Source: Ophioderma brevispina
Taxonomy: Eukaryota > Echinodermata > Ophiuroidea > Amphilepidida > Ophiodermatidae
Reading direction: 5' to 3'
DNA: 64,000 nucleotides
Assembly: GCA_023653785.1 (NCBI GenBank)
Contig: JAMKCH010035202.1
Span: 1 to 64,000, forward strand
Under the pieces are notes generated by a model. The model was given only the letters and a program-made list of their open reading frames with translations. It was not told the DNA's origin and did not search any database. Below are positions 22,981-35,245 of this stretch, piece by piece. The translations under genes were made by a program, and so were the position numbers. How positions within the stretch are numbered: position 1 is the first letter of the stretch; every line of letters begins with the position of its first letter.

Positions 22981-24480
22981 TGTCGCTTTAATTTAAATTA
23001 CTTAGCCTATAATTACTATCATAAGTCTTTTTCTTAACTTCCTTGCGGCCACATTGGTTCGAATATTTTCGATTTTCGTCATTTACGTTCTGCAACGGCT
23101 ATTTTGCTAACTTTCTAGGACAACTACTTAGTTGTACCTGTGATAAGATGAGCTCTCAATCCCTGATCATATATTTCAAACCACTCAGCCAAGTGATCGT
23201 ACATATACATCTCTCTACCGGGATACTAAACAAATATTGAGATAAATAAGACCGGCACCCCCCCGCCAATCAACACCATCTTATTCTCAGTCTCCTGACA
23301 ACAGGTAGGTTGCAAAACAAAAATAGCTCATTGAAGTTCACTTTGGGTCGACATGACTGCTTCATGCCAGCAACGTGGAACGTATAAACAAACTAATCCT
23401 AACCCTAAATTTTAATCTCACATCAATTGCACACTCTGAACCTTCAACGCAATCATCAACTAGAGCAGAAGGGGCGTTTCTGTTAAGCCCCCCCTAGCCA
23501 GGTTCAACGACCTTGACAGAATAAAGCTGTGTGGGTTTTGAATAGGTTGTGGAATTCACGGTGTTTCCGAAACCTGTCAGGTTAAGGAACACCAGAGCAG
23601 AACATAGTTGAGGTTTCAATCAATCACTCAATCAATCAATCATCAATCAATCGATCGATCGATCGATCGATCGATGAAGGAATGAATAACCAATGCAATC
23701 ATATGCAAAAAGCAAAATACTTAACCCATAGTGCACTTATTGGCCCTGTTAAAAGAGTCCATTGGCCACCTCAACAAAAAAAAAAAAAAAAAAATCATTG
23801 TGACTGACTCTATTCCTAGTTTGACCCATCATTAATTATCTAATACAAAATTCTTGCTTTTGCTCACAATAATTTTTGAGCTATACCATTCACAGGTATA
23901 GTTTACAACTCCAATTATCAATAAACTGTGCAAAAATCTACAAAAAACATTTGGAATTGGGGCACTCTAACAATGTGCTGTTATTGCTTTAAGACAGTTC
24001 ACTTAATGTTGCCAATAGCAAATTCCTGTGTAGGGGGATCGTTTGGTATTTTGCGTATGTTTCCCTTTTGTGACTCTTACGGACTGTATTTACGTTACGA
24101 TTTTGTTAGTTGTCTGTTGTTGTTGACCAAATACAAATACAGAGAGGGCTTACCCAAATATTCTGGAAAATGGTGTACCTTTTGTGTCCTTTGTTTTTTT
24201 GTCTTTTTAAAAATGTGTTTTTCTTCTTGGACTCTTTTTGTAGGCATTAAACTTGCACTGTAATGTATTTCAGTGGTGACGAATGCCGTCCATCTATGCG
24301 GCAGTTGGGCCGGGCTGAATCGACCAATCCAGATGTGTAATTTCGCGAACTCTGCTCCGACTCGCGCTTTGAAAAAGACGAGGAAAAAGAACAGATGTCG
24401 CCATAATCGGAATTCTAATATATCAAAGATGATTTTTAAAAATGTATCGCTTCTTAATGAACTATTTTTCAACTGATATT
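22981..24480. other. No gene; two simple repeats
   Basis: Contains an (ATCA)n/(CGAT)n microsatellite at about 23612-23676 and an A-run at 23777-23795. The open frames at 23928-24476 overlap on both strands and show no motif. Confidence 0.4.
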
Positions 24481-26937
24481 GGGGGAACCCACCATTGGTG
24501 CTGGTCCCTGGTTATTTCAGAAGCCATCTCAAAACAGTGACCAACCTTATTTAATGGCAAAGAACCTTTCAGTGCGATATCCAAATGTTAACTTTTATAT
24601 TTTTTTTTTCAACACCGAAATGGGTTTTCTGCGTCCAGAGAAGTCTGCAAAGTAGAAACTGGAATCCGAGGTTAAAAATGATTTAAATGTTATCAAATTA
24701 AAGGGACCGTTGGTAGGGTGTCATGAAAGACGTATATGGCCTACTAAAGTCCTAGTAAGGGTTTTCAGATTCGTAGTCTCTATTAATTCTTATGTGGTGT
24801 ACTTGCTCAACAGTTACAGGTGTGTATTGTGTACGTTGTTTTTTTTTCTTGCTCGCAACTTTATAAGCGACCTAATCTCAAATAACACTTTTGCGGGTTA
24901 AATATTACAAATCTACAAACTAAAATTAAGTATAGGGACAAATACCATCCAAGCAAACTTCAATTATTAAGTAATTGTTTTGGCTTGGTGTTTGATTCCG
25001 TTGCCGTCCATCAAAAGTTAACTTGGTTTGCAGATATTCAAGCGATTGACAATTCGTCCTTGTATCAGACAAAATTGAGCCCATTTTTTCCTGAAAGAGT
25101 AAGCATTTTGAAGAATTTGAATATATCTTTAATGCACCGCTCGTGTAAAATGCAAGGTCAATAATTTGTTTTTCAACTTTTTTAGTTTAATAATTGTTCA
25201 ACCAGTTTAATCGTTAGTAGCCATTACAAGGGACTCACTCTGGGGGGGGGGGGGGGGGGGGGTCTTCATGACTAGGTTTTTCCCTGGGTTGGATGAGAAA
25301 TATAAAAAGGGTCAATACTTTATCATAATTCCTATAATGATGCAAAGCATATGAAAACGTTTCGTTGGGATTTTTTTTCGGTAAATGCAGTTCAACAAAA
25401 TCTAGTTATATAGTCCACGCAATCTACGGTATGACCTGGACAAACCTGCTACAGAAGGTTTCCTTCTTCAATCCACAAAGGTTGACCACTTCTGGTATAA
25501 TCTTGGAGTAAATGGGGACGATCTATTAGCGACAGGCGCCACGGGCCCCTTTAACTCTTGAGTCTCGGACCCTAGGTCTGAGTCTAACGTTTTTAGTTGG
25601 GCTCTTCCTCATCGACGGTCATGGTATTTCATTCGTCTCTTTGGCATTTAGATGTAAGGCTTGACTTTATCTGCAGCATTCCCAAATGATGCTTTGTAGT
25701 AGATCTTGTGGAGCAGCACATAGCCACAACCCGTTTTTAGAGCTCGCAGTCAAGGGCTTTTGAGATGCTGACTTTGGTGCGTCTAGAACACGCTTTGACC
25801 GCCTTTTTTTTTTTTTTGCCTGCGCCTGCCTATTAACCCAGGAATGACCACCTTTTTAAATGTTCACATACTCATTTACCCCATTTTCTTTTCCTAACTT
25901 TCCTGTTATCAACTTTTATCACAAGTTTGCATACAATTATCCACTTTTTAAAGAATTTGAACACCCAAAGTCAAAATTTTCGCAGCCTACTTCACTGTTT
26001 TAACAATTTTATAATTTTCATGGCAGCAATTTTTAAATTCATGGGAATGGCAATTTGAACTCCTAGAAAAGAGGCCCCTTCCTATTTACTCAGGTTTTTA
26101 AACGATTGCAGTCTGACAAATCATCTCTACAATGCAAAATTAATTTTGGGGGAAAATTGTGTTTGAAATGTATTTAAACAAGATAACAACAATATTTGCC
26201 TGAATTATCAAACTTGCAAGTGCTACCCACCTTGAAGTCATAGCCCATCAAAGCATGTTCAAATACTAACAGGAAATGAAATCTACCTAACAATGCATTT
26301 ACTATAGCTATATACTTTGTCCCGAAATATGAGCGTATACATCCACGAAGATAAATGAAAATAGCATGTCTTGCGGCTTTCTTTTTCTAACCTTTTTGAA
26401 TGTTGTTTGGGAGGGTTCGTTTACTGTAGATACAGCAAGAAACCTTCTTGTAGCATTTTGTCCAGGTGTAAAACCTACTATATTTCATAGATGATGGACT
26501 ATATAAAGTAGGTTATCCCCTGACGTTATTACCCGAGTAATTAGTAAGTGTCCCTTAGGTGCTGCTTGGACCTATAGTTAGTAGAGTAACGGGCGGGAGT
26601 CCAGTGGGAACGCCCCAAGGTCTGATCGTGAACATGTAGCGCAATCGCCCAGTAAAAGGGAAAGTAAAGAGGGTTCAAGGAAAGGATATGGAAGAAGCGA
26701 GGGCATGGCGAGAGGATGGAACGCGAAAGTATGTTATTGGATATTGAACATGTGACAGCAAAAACATTACAGCCGCCCTTTTGGAGTCGTCGGCCGGCAA
26801 AGCGAAATAGTCCTAACAGTTTCTGTAAGGGCCTTAAATTCGATTGTGCCCCCACCTGGTGAGTAATTTTCCAATAGATCACCTTGGAAGGGGGTGTCCC
26901 CCTGACTAGGATTAGGTATGTTTCCGCAGCCGAAAAA
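24481..26937. other. No gene; 21-base poly-G tract
   Basis: Mostly AT-rich non-coding sequence. An uninterrupted run of 21 G stands at 25242-25262. A slightly GC-richer stretch at 25500-25810 has no frame I recognise. The short antisense frames at 26541-26961 carry no motif. Confidence 0.35.
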
Positions 26938-28190
26938 GTTGCACATTAGCGCGTACCGCATTTCAAAATGGCCACCAATTGTTTATGAAAAACTGCTTAT
27001 TTTTGTGTGTAATTCATTATAGAAAGGATTTTATTCCAGGACTAAACGAAATAAGTTCTACCTTCCTTAATTGCTTTAAACATTTAAGTGTCAAGATGGC
27101 CGTCGGTAGGAGGGCATGTTTTTTTGTTAAATGTACTTAAATTGGCAAATAGATGGGGTAAGAATGCGAGTAATATTTTTAGAGCACCAAAAAGAGATTC
27201 AATGACATTTGTGTATTGCGGACATGATCATAACTCATGATGGCGGCGGTTATACCCGCTCCGGGGGACATAAATCAAGAAGAAATACAACCCTGCACAT
27301 CTTTTCGACATAATAAGAACCATAACGAAAACTATTGATAAAATTTTCCCGCAATTTTCTCTCGTACTTCTGGATAATTGCAGACCACGCAACACTAGTT
27401 GACGCTGGGAAGGAAGCTGATCTAGGCAGTAGAGAGAGAGAGAAGGAGCCTGTGGTCCAAGTCAGAAACAAAGATAGCACTTGATGTGCTCGAAAGAAAG
27501 TTAGGTCTCCATATTTAAATTTTCCTTCTACATATAGACAACTTTTTCACTTCTTCATAAGCATATTTTTTTATTTTTACTGGGAAACACTTATGACGTC
27601 ACTGAGTAGTCCTTAAATACAATCCACGCCCATTTATTATGATTTTATTGTATCAGGTTGATATGAGCTGTTGTCTTCCTATGAACTAGTATATAGTCAG
27701 TTTAAACTACGTTATATGTAGTAACCAGCTATAGTAATGGCACTCTCTAGGACAAGTCAATACCCCACTTTAATATGTTTTACATCTTGGAAATGATTTA
27801 GAGTTATTATTAGAAAGTGTTGTTTAATAACGTCGAAAATATGGGTAGGCTGCCTTTCTTCCTGATTTACGTACCTAGAGCGAGTAAAATCACCGCCATC
27901 TTTAAAAACAAACCTGTACATAAAATATAAATGCCATAAATTCTTTTTGGAGCTCCCAAAATATCAACCAGGTTCTTATTTCAACAATTTGTCATTTTAA
28001 GTTCATTTAGCAAAATATGCCTCCTTGCGGCGGCCATCTTGGACGCCTAGATGTTTAAGCCCCTTTAGGCAGTTAAAAACTTGGTTTTGTGTATCCGTGG
28101 ATAAAATTTCTATCTGTAATGAAATTATAATGGCGGTTTTACATAAAACAATGGCAGCCATTTTGAATTAATCACTAATTGGGTGCAACG
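26938..28190. mobile_element. Large fold-back element with arms about 300 bp
   Basis: It begins GTTGCAC and ends GTGCAAC. Mirrored blocks run inward on both sides: TTCAAAATGGCC... against ...GGCAGCCATTTTGAA; GTCAAGATGGCCGTCGG against GCGGCCATCTTGGACGC; and GATGGCGGCGGTTATACCCG against AAATCACCGCCATC. The arms span about 26938-27270 and 27860-28190 at about 70 percent identity. The centre is about 600 bp. The long arms resemble Mutator-like or fold-back elements. No target duplication is certain and no transposase is seen. Confidence 0.7.
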
Positions 28191-28423
28191 AACGGAATAT
28201 CTGATGATGGCAGCTTATGGACTAAAACGAGCAGGGGAAAGTGAAAGGCCTAGGCCCGAATTTGCACAGGGCAAAATGATACACATCGGTGAAATGATTA
28301 CCCCTTGAACACCAACCCTGTCTATAATAAATTTACAAAGATATACGTAATTATTATCTCCGAATTCGTTTTATCAATTACCAACGTTGTTTCCTTGTTT
28401 GTTCGTTTTGTTTTGGTAAATAG

Positions 28424-28531
28424 AGCCCAAGCCAATACATGGTTATCAACGGGATGGATGACTATTCTGTTTGCTATCGAGTCGTGTGACACTGTAAATG
28501 TATATGGCATGGTTCAGGAGCAACATTGCAT
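28424..28531 (+). CDS. Exon of a GT29 sialyltransferase, ST6GalNAc-like (sialylmotif S)
   Basis: GT29 enzymes move sialic acid from CMP-sialic acid to glycans in the Golgi lumen. The frame reads AQANTWLSTGWMTILFAIES then CDTVNVYGMVQEQHC. The STG...(A/F)...CD.V.VYG pattern is sialylmotif S, which binds donor and acceptor. The form VYGM followed within a few residues by C is typical of the ST6GalNAc III-VI group; most other GT29 groups have VYGF. The exon lies between an acceptor (TTTTGGTAAATAG, ends 28423) and a strong donor (GTAAGT at 28532). Neither the upstream sialylmotif L exon nor the next exon (expected YHYYE) was found in the window. The exon itself is open and may belong to a working gene with long introns or to a remnant. 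Confidence 0.7.
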
Positions 28532-28599
28532 GTAAGTTGAAAATGTATAATGCAACTCTTTTTTTCGCCGAGAATCCAATATATTGTATTTTTTTAGAT

Positions 28600-28975
28600 T
28601 GATATGTAAAGAATCTCGATCGTTTACCGCCGATATTCCATTATTTTCGAATTCTGGTCCATAATCCAAGATTTTCAATTGATAATCCTAGAATGTCCAT
28701 CGAGAAACCTGGTTTATCGCAGATATTCTAAGATTTTCAGGCAATATTCAAAATTGTTCGAATTTTGTTCGATAATCCAAGAATTTCCATCAACAATCCA
28801 AGACTTTTGATTGATATTCCAAGAATATCGATTACAAAATTTGGTTTATTGCCGATATACCAAGGTTTTCGGTCGACATTTGATTTTTTTTTTGTAGGCA
28901 ACCCAAGATTTCTAATGATATTCCAAAATGTTCAGCCGATAATCAAAGAATTCCGACTCAAATGTACAACATAGT
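28600..28975. repeat. Degenerate tandem repeat, unit about 21 bp
   Basis: About a dozen diverged units of the form GATAATCCAAGAATTTCCAT follow one another, for example at 28659, 28681, 28768, 28790 and 28811. Because 21 is a multiple of three, one + frame (28765-28974) stays open and reads as seven-residue repeats (DNPRISI, NNPRLLI, DIPRISI). It begins about 70 bp after the sialyltransferase donor site, so it lies in that presumed intron. Confidence 0.72.
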
Positions 28976-30771
28976 AGAAACTCCATGTTTTTTAATTAAA
29001 CAAGTTTGGATTTTTTTTCGATAAACTTGGAATATCTTTCGATAAGAACAATCAGTCAGGTTTATAGGTCTAAATACACACCTCAAAAAGTTTGAAATCA
29101 GTTTGTATAATGCTATATCCGTAAAAGGCTCATTTCCAAAGCTTAGCAATGACACCCCAATTATAACAATCACTTGATTGTTTATAAATGTTTATAAATC
29201 ATATTCATGATTATTACAAATGAGCACAATAACAACACAACTGCGGTATTGCATGTGCATATTTCCTTCAAGCACAAATGAACCAAAGGATTTTAAAATT
29301 AAAAAATGACGTGTATCATGTTTTGAAGATAAACTCTTCATACCGTATCTCTTGATGTTTTTTCACATCGTTGACAGTATGTAATAATCTTAAATTTCTA
29401 TTAAAATATTTGCAAGGAAGAAAAACGCAACTGATGTCCTTATCACTATTAGACATGGAAGTAATGCCATAGAGAATGTAATACTACTTAAAAGTGAATC
29501 TAACCTTAATTTGGTCACAACAAACTAATCACAGAAAAAGCCGATTTGCTCGATGGTCTACGAGGACGACCTCAAACTTTTACTATCCTACATGGGAAGG
29601 AAAGTTTCTCTGCCACAGACTCAAAACTGCATTGGAAACATTATCCTTCAGATTTACAAAGCGAACCCCTAGGACCGGAGACTTCGGAGACGAAAGAACA
29701 GCTGAAATGCGAAAAGGTTTTTTAAAAAAAGATATGCAAAGAAAAGAAAAGAGTTAAAATTGTATTACAAAACAACATGGGCGCCAAGGGTAAATTAGTC
29801 TTGCAACAAAAGACAACGCACTAATGTCAAGAAAGAGAATTCATCGGCAGAGCCATGCTATAGCCATTGTGTCCGATTTTATATTACTTTTGTCGGCATT
29901 AACTGACGAACTATTTAATACTTGTGGCACAATAAAGAAGGAGACAACCAAGGGAATTTGGGGGAACAGACAAAAAATAATATAAAACACTCTATATTGA
30001 GGGCGTTTTCTCAAATAGCTCTGCCTTGATTTGTGTTAAAAAATTGTTATTTGTTACAAGTCGTGGCTCTGCCAAAACAACCCTAGGCTGAATGAATGTA
30101 AACAATTAGCCGAGTAAACCTCGAATTCTAAATTAAAATCACTGTACTCATTTGAATTCCAAATCCATTTTTTGTTGTGTGATTAATTAGCAAATGAATT
30201 TAAGGACGCGTAAATCATGGACGTTTAGTTAAAAAACACGGTTTTGACCAGTCGCGGCTCTGTAGGGTCACTCGGCCATACAGAGTTTGCCAAATGTAAC
30301 ATTCATGAATCATTGTTCGTTAGCTTCCAATAAAACCTTTTCCCCCCATCGGTTGGACAATTTTAAAAAGGAAATTATCGTAGATTCAAAATTAAAATGA
30401 TCGCTTCTGCATTTCGAAGAGGGGTATTGAATATGGGGTTCAAATTCCGCTTCAGGCTGCGACTAGCCGTTTTTGCCATTAAAAACATATTGTCATGTAC
30501 AAAAATTTACTTTACAGAATCGGCTACTGGAAAACTGATTCATTCAGTTCTACAATTGCCTGTTAATGATAATTTATGCCATGGTTGCTCGGATATCAAA
30601 TCCGCTTTTCGCCTATCTCTTAATACAGGGTTGACCATTATTTTGATGGCCAATAAAAACTTAGTTGTGTTTGTGTGTTTTTTTTTTTTAATATTTTTAA
30701 TGTTTTAACATAAAAAAAAACAACTTGACCCTGAAGTTCATTCACTTTATCTTGTTTGGAAAGATCTATAC
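28976..30771. other. No supported gene
   Basis: AT-rich. An 87-codon open frame at 29494-29757 (+) and the other two frames across it are unusually free of stops, but none shows a known motif. AGCTCTGCC-type words recur near 29850, 30015, 30065 and 30250 without a clear unit. Confidence 0.3.
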
Positions 30772-31815
30772 ACGAATCCTACGGCGACTATTATGCCCTA
30801 ACGCCGTGGGCGGCGCACATCAACCATCGCCATGACTGGGGGGCAATCTTTGCATTTCTCGTTATACAACACCACCGATTTTACGTTGTACGTGTTACCG
30901 CAAAGAAGCGCTAATTTGATCAGTTCTGACGGCAACAACCAACACTATTTCAACTGTTATCATTTTATTATCATCTGGGCGGCTCAGGAAAAATGTAAAT
31001 TTCTTGGCCTGACAAATAGTCGATAAAAAAGTTACAAATGGAAACGAACTGCGTTCGAATTCACTCGCTAATGACCCAAAAAATGAAACAATCATCGTAT
31101 CCATTTCAGTCTAAATACCACATTGTCACTCGCCGGTAATTTTCACGTGTACTGATTGATAGTCCAGGCGTAGCCCATTCCATGCACAAACGAACTACTT
31201 TTTGGTCAGATCTCCGAACTCGATTCACATGGGCAGGGAAGTGTCCTTTCTACAACATACCAACAACCGCATCGGAAGATGTCACGGTTTTTCAGCAAAT
31301 AACGATCGGTCCTTTGGAACTATTCAAGTTTTCATTCACGTACACGGATATATCAAACAGTCTAATTGTTGCTTTGTTTTTTTCTGGATGTTTGAATTTT
31401 ACGAACAATTATTTTTTTGTTAAAAAAAGACAAAACTTATTATTATTACTAATTTTAACACGTATTCTAACTATTAGCGTTTCTATTTCTCAGTCACGCA
31501 AAGTGGGCGAGATAACCTTGAATTTTTACAACAACAGTAAGACAACTATGCCCGAATCGCAGTTATTAGGCCAGTCCCTTACATCATCCTTCCATAAATC
31601 CATGGAAATAAACGTAAATTTAATTAATTGTTACATTGCAAAAAGGTAGTTGTAAATTCTTATTATCATTATTATGGGCTTATTATTTCGTTCGTTTAAG
31701 ACTATGCGGCGTGTGTGTACTGTGTCATTTGTGTTTGGTGGCCGGGATTCCCCCCAGTAATGGCCGCGACGTAGAGGGTGTCCTTCGATGTTCCCCGTGG
31801 ATTCGTGTATTAGTA
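30772..31815. mobile_element. 1.0-kb inverted-repeat element, family C, copy 2
   Basis: It is the reverse complement of 16795-17875 over its length at roughly 70-75 percent identity. Ends are ACACGAATCCTACGGCGACT on the left and CGATGTTCCCCGTGGATTCG then TGT on the right, an imperfect terminal inverted repeat. A 155-codon open frame (31182-31649) and a 73-codon one (31202-31423) lie in the conserved middle. The shorter keeps GREVSFL...RIGRCHGFS in the same frame as GTEVSFL...PIGRCHVFS of copy 1. No transposase family is recognised. Confidence 0.7.
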
Positions 31816-32252
31816 AATTGTCGAGAAAACAAACAATGGTTTCTACATTGCTTCTGGTGTGAATGAAAGGTGTCCATAATCACAACGTCTTCAGTGTGAA
31901 TTATGGCTGTTTGGTGGTTACCAGGCTGAGGACCAGCCATATTGAAGCAATTCTCAATGTGTAACGCTTTATTGAATCAGAAACATAATGGCACCTTTTT
32001 ACAATCAATACTTTACTACCTGAATGAAAGACCCTTCCAATGTAAATCTGTTAACACTTTTTTGAAAGTTAGGTCCAACAAATCCCATGCATTTTCAATG
32101 CCATTGGTACTTATCAGTTAACATCTCCTGGTGAAAGTGGACCACTAATTAAAAGACCCTAATACTTGAATTTGTATCTTGGGACCTAGGCATCCAAATG
32201 AGAGTGGGAGGTAAACTGCAATTGATAGAGGAATATGATAGATACAGGGGTG
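31816..32252. other. No supported feature
   Basis: AT-rich sequence between two inverted-repeat elements. No gene or repeat is recognised. Confidence 0.35.
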
Positions 32253-32445
32253 TGTGACAATTAGCGACCCTGGGTTACTAGTGACCCGAGGTTGTGACAA
32301 TTAGTTCGACCCTGTGCACTATTGACCCTGATGGATTCAGACTTGTACGGAACTGCATAATTCTGCATATTATGCAGTTTATTCCGAGTCGATGAATTCC
32401 CCTCAGGGTTTCACTAGTGATTCCAGGTCGCTAATTGTCACAACC
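32253..32445. mobile_element. Small MITE with TGTGACAATTAGCGACC termini
   Basis: TGTGACAATTAGCGACCCTG with ACTAGTGAC on the left is the inverted complement of TCACTAGTGATTCCAGG with TCGCTAATTGTCACAA on the right. The terminal inverted repeats are about 40 bp in a 193-bp element. A third partial copy of the terminus (GTTGTGACAATTAGTTCGAC) lies inside at 32294. A small inner palindrome, AACTGCATAATTCTGCATAT, follows. Confidence 0.68.
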
Positions 32446-33229
32446 CATTCAGACAGTACCATATTTAGCAAAGATTGACAAAAGAAGCTTTTGAAATATG
32501 TTTGCACACTCTGTATTGCTGCATGATGCAACTCTTGTATGCCGCGAGTGTTTAGTAGTCTCAGCCCTCTTTCACTTAGATTAAGAAGGCCTGTCAATCA
32601 AACTGAGGAAACTATTTCAACATTTAAAGAAGGCCCTCTAAAGTATATTTTTAAAGCTGCTAATACAAGGGTCCTTAAAACAACGGACATATTTTGAAAG
32701 TTTTGTCCTCCGTTTTCTTTTTCGGTACTATGTTTTTGTCGTTTGTGTCCCACAGAAAAAACATTATTGCTAACCACCTTTTATCAAGACGATGGATTAC
32801 AACTATATTTCTCTATCTTCAGTATTTCAGCCGGAGTCCAGGTTTTTGGTGATAATTTTTATTAATTGCGTTCAAATTGCATTGCCAGTTTTTTGAAACT
32901 GTCCTTTTATAGGGTTGCTCCGATATTAACGTATCTTTGTGAATTGACAGCCCTTTTATCCAAACTCATTTTTTTTTTCATTATTTCCGCATCACTAGAA
33001 TGGTGCTTGTAAGAAGACGTTGTTCAACACTGACGGTGTTTCGGACTTTGTGCTACTCCTATCTCAGTTTCGCTTCGTGGTTCCATTGTTTTAACGCAGT
33101 GAAGTTGAACCAATACTCAAAACTAGCGAGACATAGCAATTCTGACCGCAGCCTGCCCTAGATTTCTAGCCAAAGTGTCTCGTTTCGAGGCATTTTTTCA
33201 ATGAAACTGCAAACCCGATATCAGCTCGT
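32446..33229. other. No supported feature
   Basis: Non-coding, T-rich in places. A 64-codon antisense frame at 32403-32597 begins inside the MITE and has no motif. Confidence 0.35.
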
Positions 33230-34775
33230 CAGCGCACACATGTGTGCCGAATGGAGGTCAGCATGCCAATCTTTATCCCTAAAGTCCCTGGTGTGGGGGG
33301 GGGGGGTCACATATGAAATGGATATAGGTATAAGGCTAGCGGTTTCAAACCCAGGGCCATTCGGTGACAGAGAACTCAAACAAATAGGGATTATTTGGGT
33401 GAGAAGAGAAGAGCAGCCAAAATCCCCAAAATAGAGTTTTATGGGTGACAAATGTGAATGCAAAATTTTCCAAAAATTGTCTTTTTAGAAAATTTGTAAA
33501 AATTCACCATGTCAATACTTACAAACAGTTATCTACTATTGAAAAGAAATGCCATCTGCAGCTGGCTTTCCCATATTGACATAAATTGAAAGAGGACAAA
33601 GGAGTTGCCTGCTATTAAGTTAACAATAGTGCCACGTGTAAGAAAACGCCCCAGTACAATTAACAACTAGACATATTATGTAACTGGTTATAAAGGCTTG
33701 GACTTACAATAATACACTGTCCTTCAAACTAACTTACAAGCTTCTATATGGGCCATGTTTGGCTATTGTATATTGCGTGCCAATGAGGACAACTTTGATC
33801 GGTACTTCTTGATAAACGTTTTGCCTAACCTTATGAAGTACCTCCTGAAGAATTTCTGACCAAATCACAGATGACAATCATCACATTTTTGTGTTTTGTC
33901 AAAAAAAAAAAAACAACATCCTACCGATTTCGTGTACAAAACTTTAAGCTCATGGAGGCCGTCGTGCTGACATCCGAATAAATTTTAATTTGGTGGAGGT
34001 CATTATTTTGACAAATTGCACAGTTTAAGACTAGGGAAAAGAAAATTTATTGACATGAGGGGCATCAGATGTACCCTATTGCTGGTAATAACTAATATAC
34101 GGGGAGGCACTCCCATCTTGGAGGTGACGCGTATGTAAAGGATGTTAAAGGTCCCAGGAAATAAGATGATAAACCTAGTCCAAATTTTTACTGGGCATTC
34201 CATTCCAATAAACAGGGCCACAAAAAAGAATACACTACCAGTGACATCATTAGTGAAACTATTGATTTTCAGTCAGTGCCATGAATAGATTCACACCAGT
34301 CACCTTGAATTTTCTATTACTCTCTGAAAAATCAATAGTCACTAATGATGTCATCACCAACCCAAATATTGAATGCTTTCTCGCCCCTCCTTGTAGGCTT
34401 GACACAAACTACATCAATTCTATTTGCATTTCCTGGGACCTTTCAAGACCCCAATTTTCAGCACCGCTGTCACTCAAAGAAAATGTCACCAAAGACCCCT
34501 ATTTATTTGGAAAGTTTTGAAAATGTTCACCCAAAGACCCCTATTTTGGTTTAATTTTTGCAAACTTTTCTAAAAATAACACATTTTTTGGGAAATATTG
34601 CATACAAATTTGTCACCCAAAAACCCCTATTTTGGGGCATTTTGGTTGTCTCTCACACAAATACCCTTATTTGTTTGAGTCCTCCGTCGCCGAAAGCCCC
34701 TGGGTTTGAAAGCGCCAGCCTTTACACCTATATCTATTTCATATGTGACCACCCGCCCCCGTGTATACTGTACGT
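33230..34775. mobile_element. Inverted-repeat element about 1.5 kb with inner hairpins
   Basis: The left arm (about 33290-33490: G-run, TCACATATGAAATGGATATA, GGTTTCAAACCCAGGG, CAAACAAATAGGG, GGGTGACAAATGTG) is mirrored by the right arm (about 34575-34760: TTTGTCACCC, TTATTTGTTTGAG, CCCCTGGGTTTGAAA, TATATCTATTTCATATGTGA). Inside are two further inverted pairs: TTAAAGGTCCCAGGAAAT (34146) against the complement near 34428-34446, and GTGACATCATTAGTGAAACT (34241) against 34336-34357. At 33230-33290 a 65-bp block is shared with 3880-3950. It may be a composite of nested elements. Confidence 0.62.
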
Positions 34776-34803
34776 CACCTAATCATTTCCTAGTAATGGT
34801 GTT

Positions 34804-35245
34804 GCCCGGGGGGGGGGCACTTGTATTCAAAGGTGGATATGATGCGTGAACATGGACTTCCAAAATGCACCCTAAAAAAGTATTTCCATCGACTATAAAA
34901 TATACCCTAAACAAGTACTTTTTTCTGATTTTGCTACACCAAAGAAGTATTTCTGTAAGTTTTGCTACCCGAAACAAGTAAGCAATGCATTGTGTCGTTA
35001 GTATACCTTTATTATCTTGCTTTGCTTTACAATATTTCTGATCTCTGCTTAATTTGAGTATTACACGTACATCACAATTTCAGGATTTAGAAAAAAACAT
35101 ACCCTTTTTCCACATTTTGCTGTTTTGACACCCTAGTCAATATACATGCGTACATCGCCTGTTGGAAAAAAGATACCCATTTCACACGTTTTCTTGTTCA
35201 CGCATCATATCCACCTTATCCATCATATCCACCACCCCCGGGTGG
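34804..35245. mobile_element. MITE family D, copy 1
   Basis: The left end is a C/G-rich run, then ATTCAAAGGTGGATATGATG and CGTGAACATG. The right end is TTGTTCACGCATCATATCCA then CCACCCCCGGG. The terminal inverted repeats are about 45 bp. Internal ACCCTAAACAAGTA and AGCAATGCATTG blocks recur in the copy at 61836-62255, which is in the opposite orientation. It is about 440 bp and has no frame. Confidence 0.72.

Noticed and set aside
23610..23680. CRISPR-like array
   Set aside because: It is an ATCA/CGAT microsatellite without spacers; nothing else in the window resembles a CRISPR array.
29494..29757. 87-codon + frame as an exon
   Set aside because: All three frames are fairly open here and none matches a family known to me; no clear splice signals.
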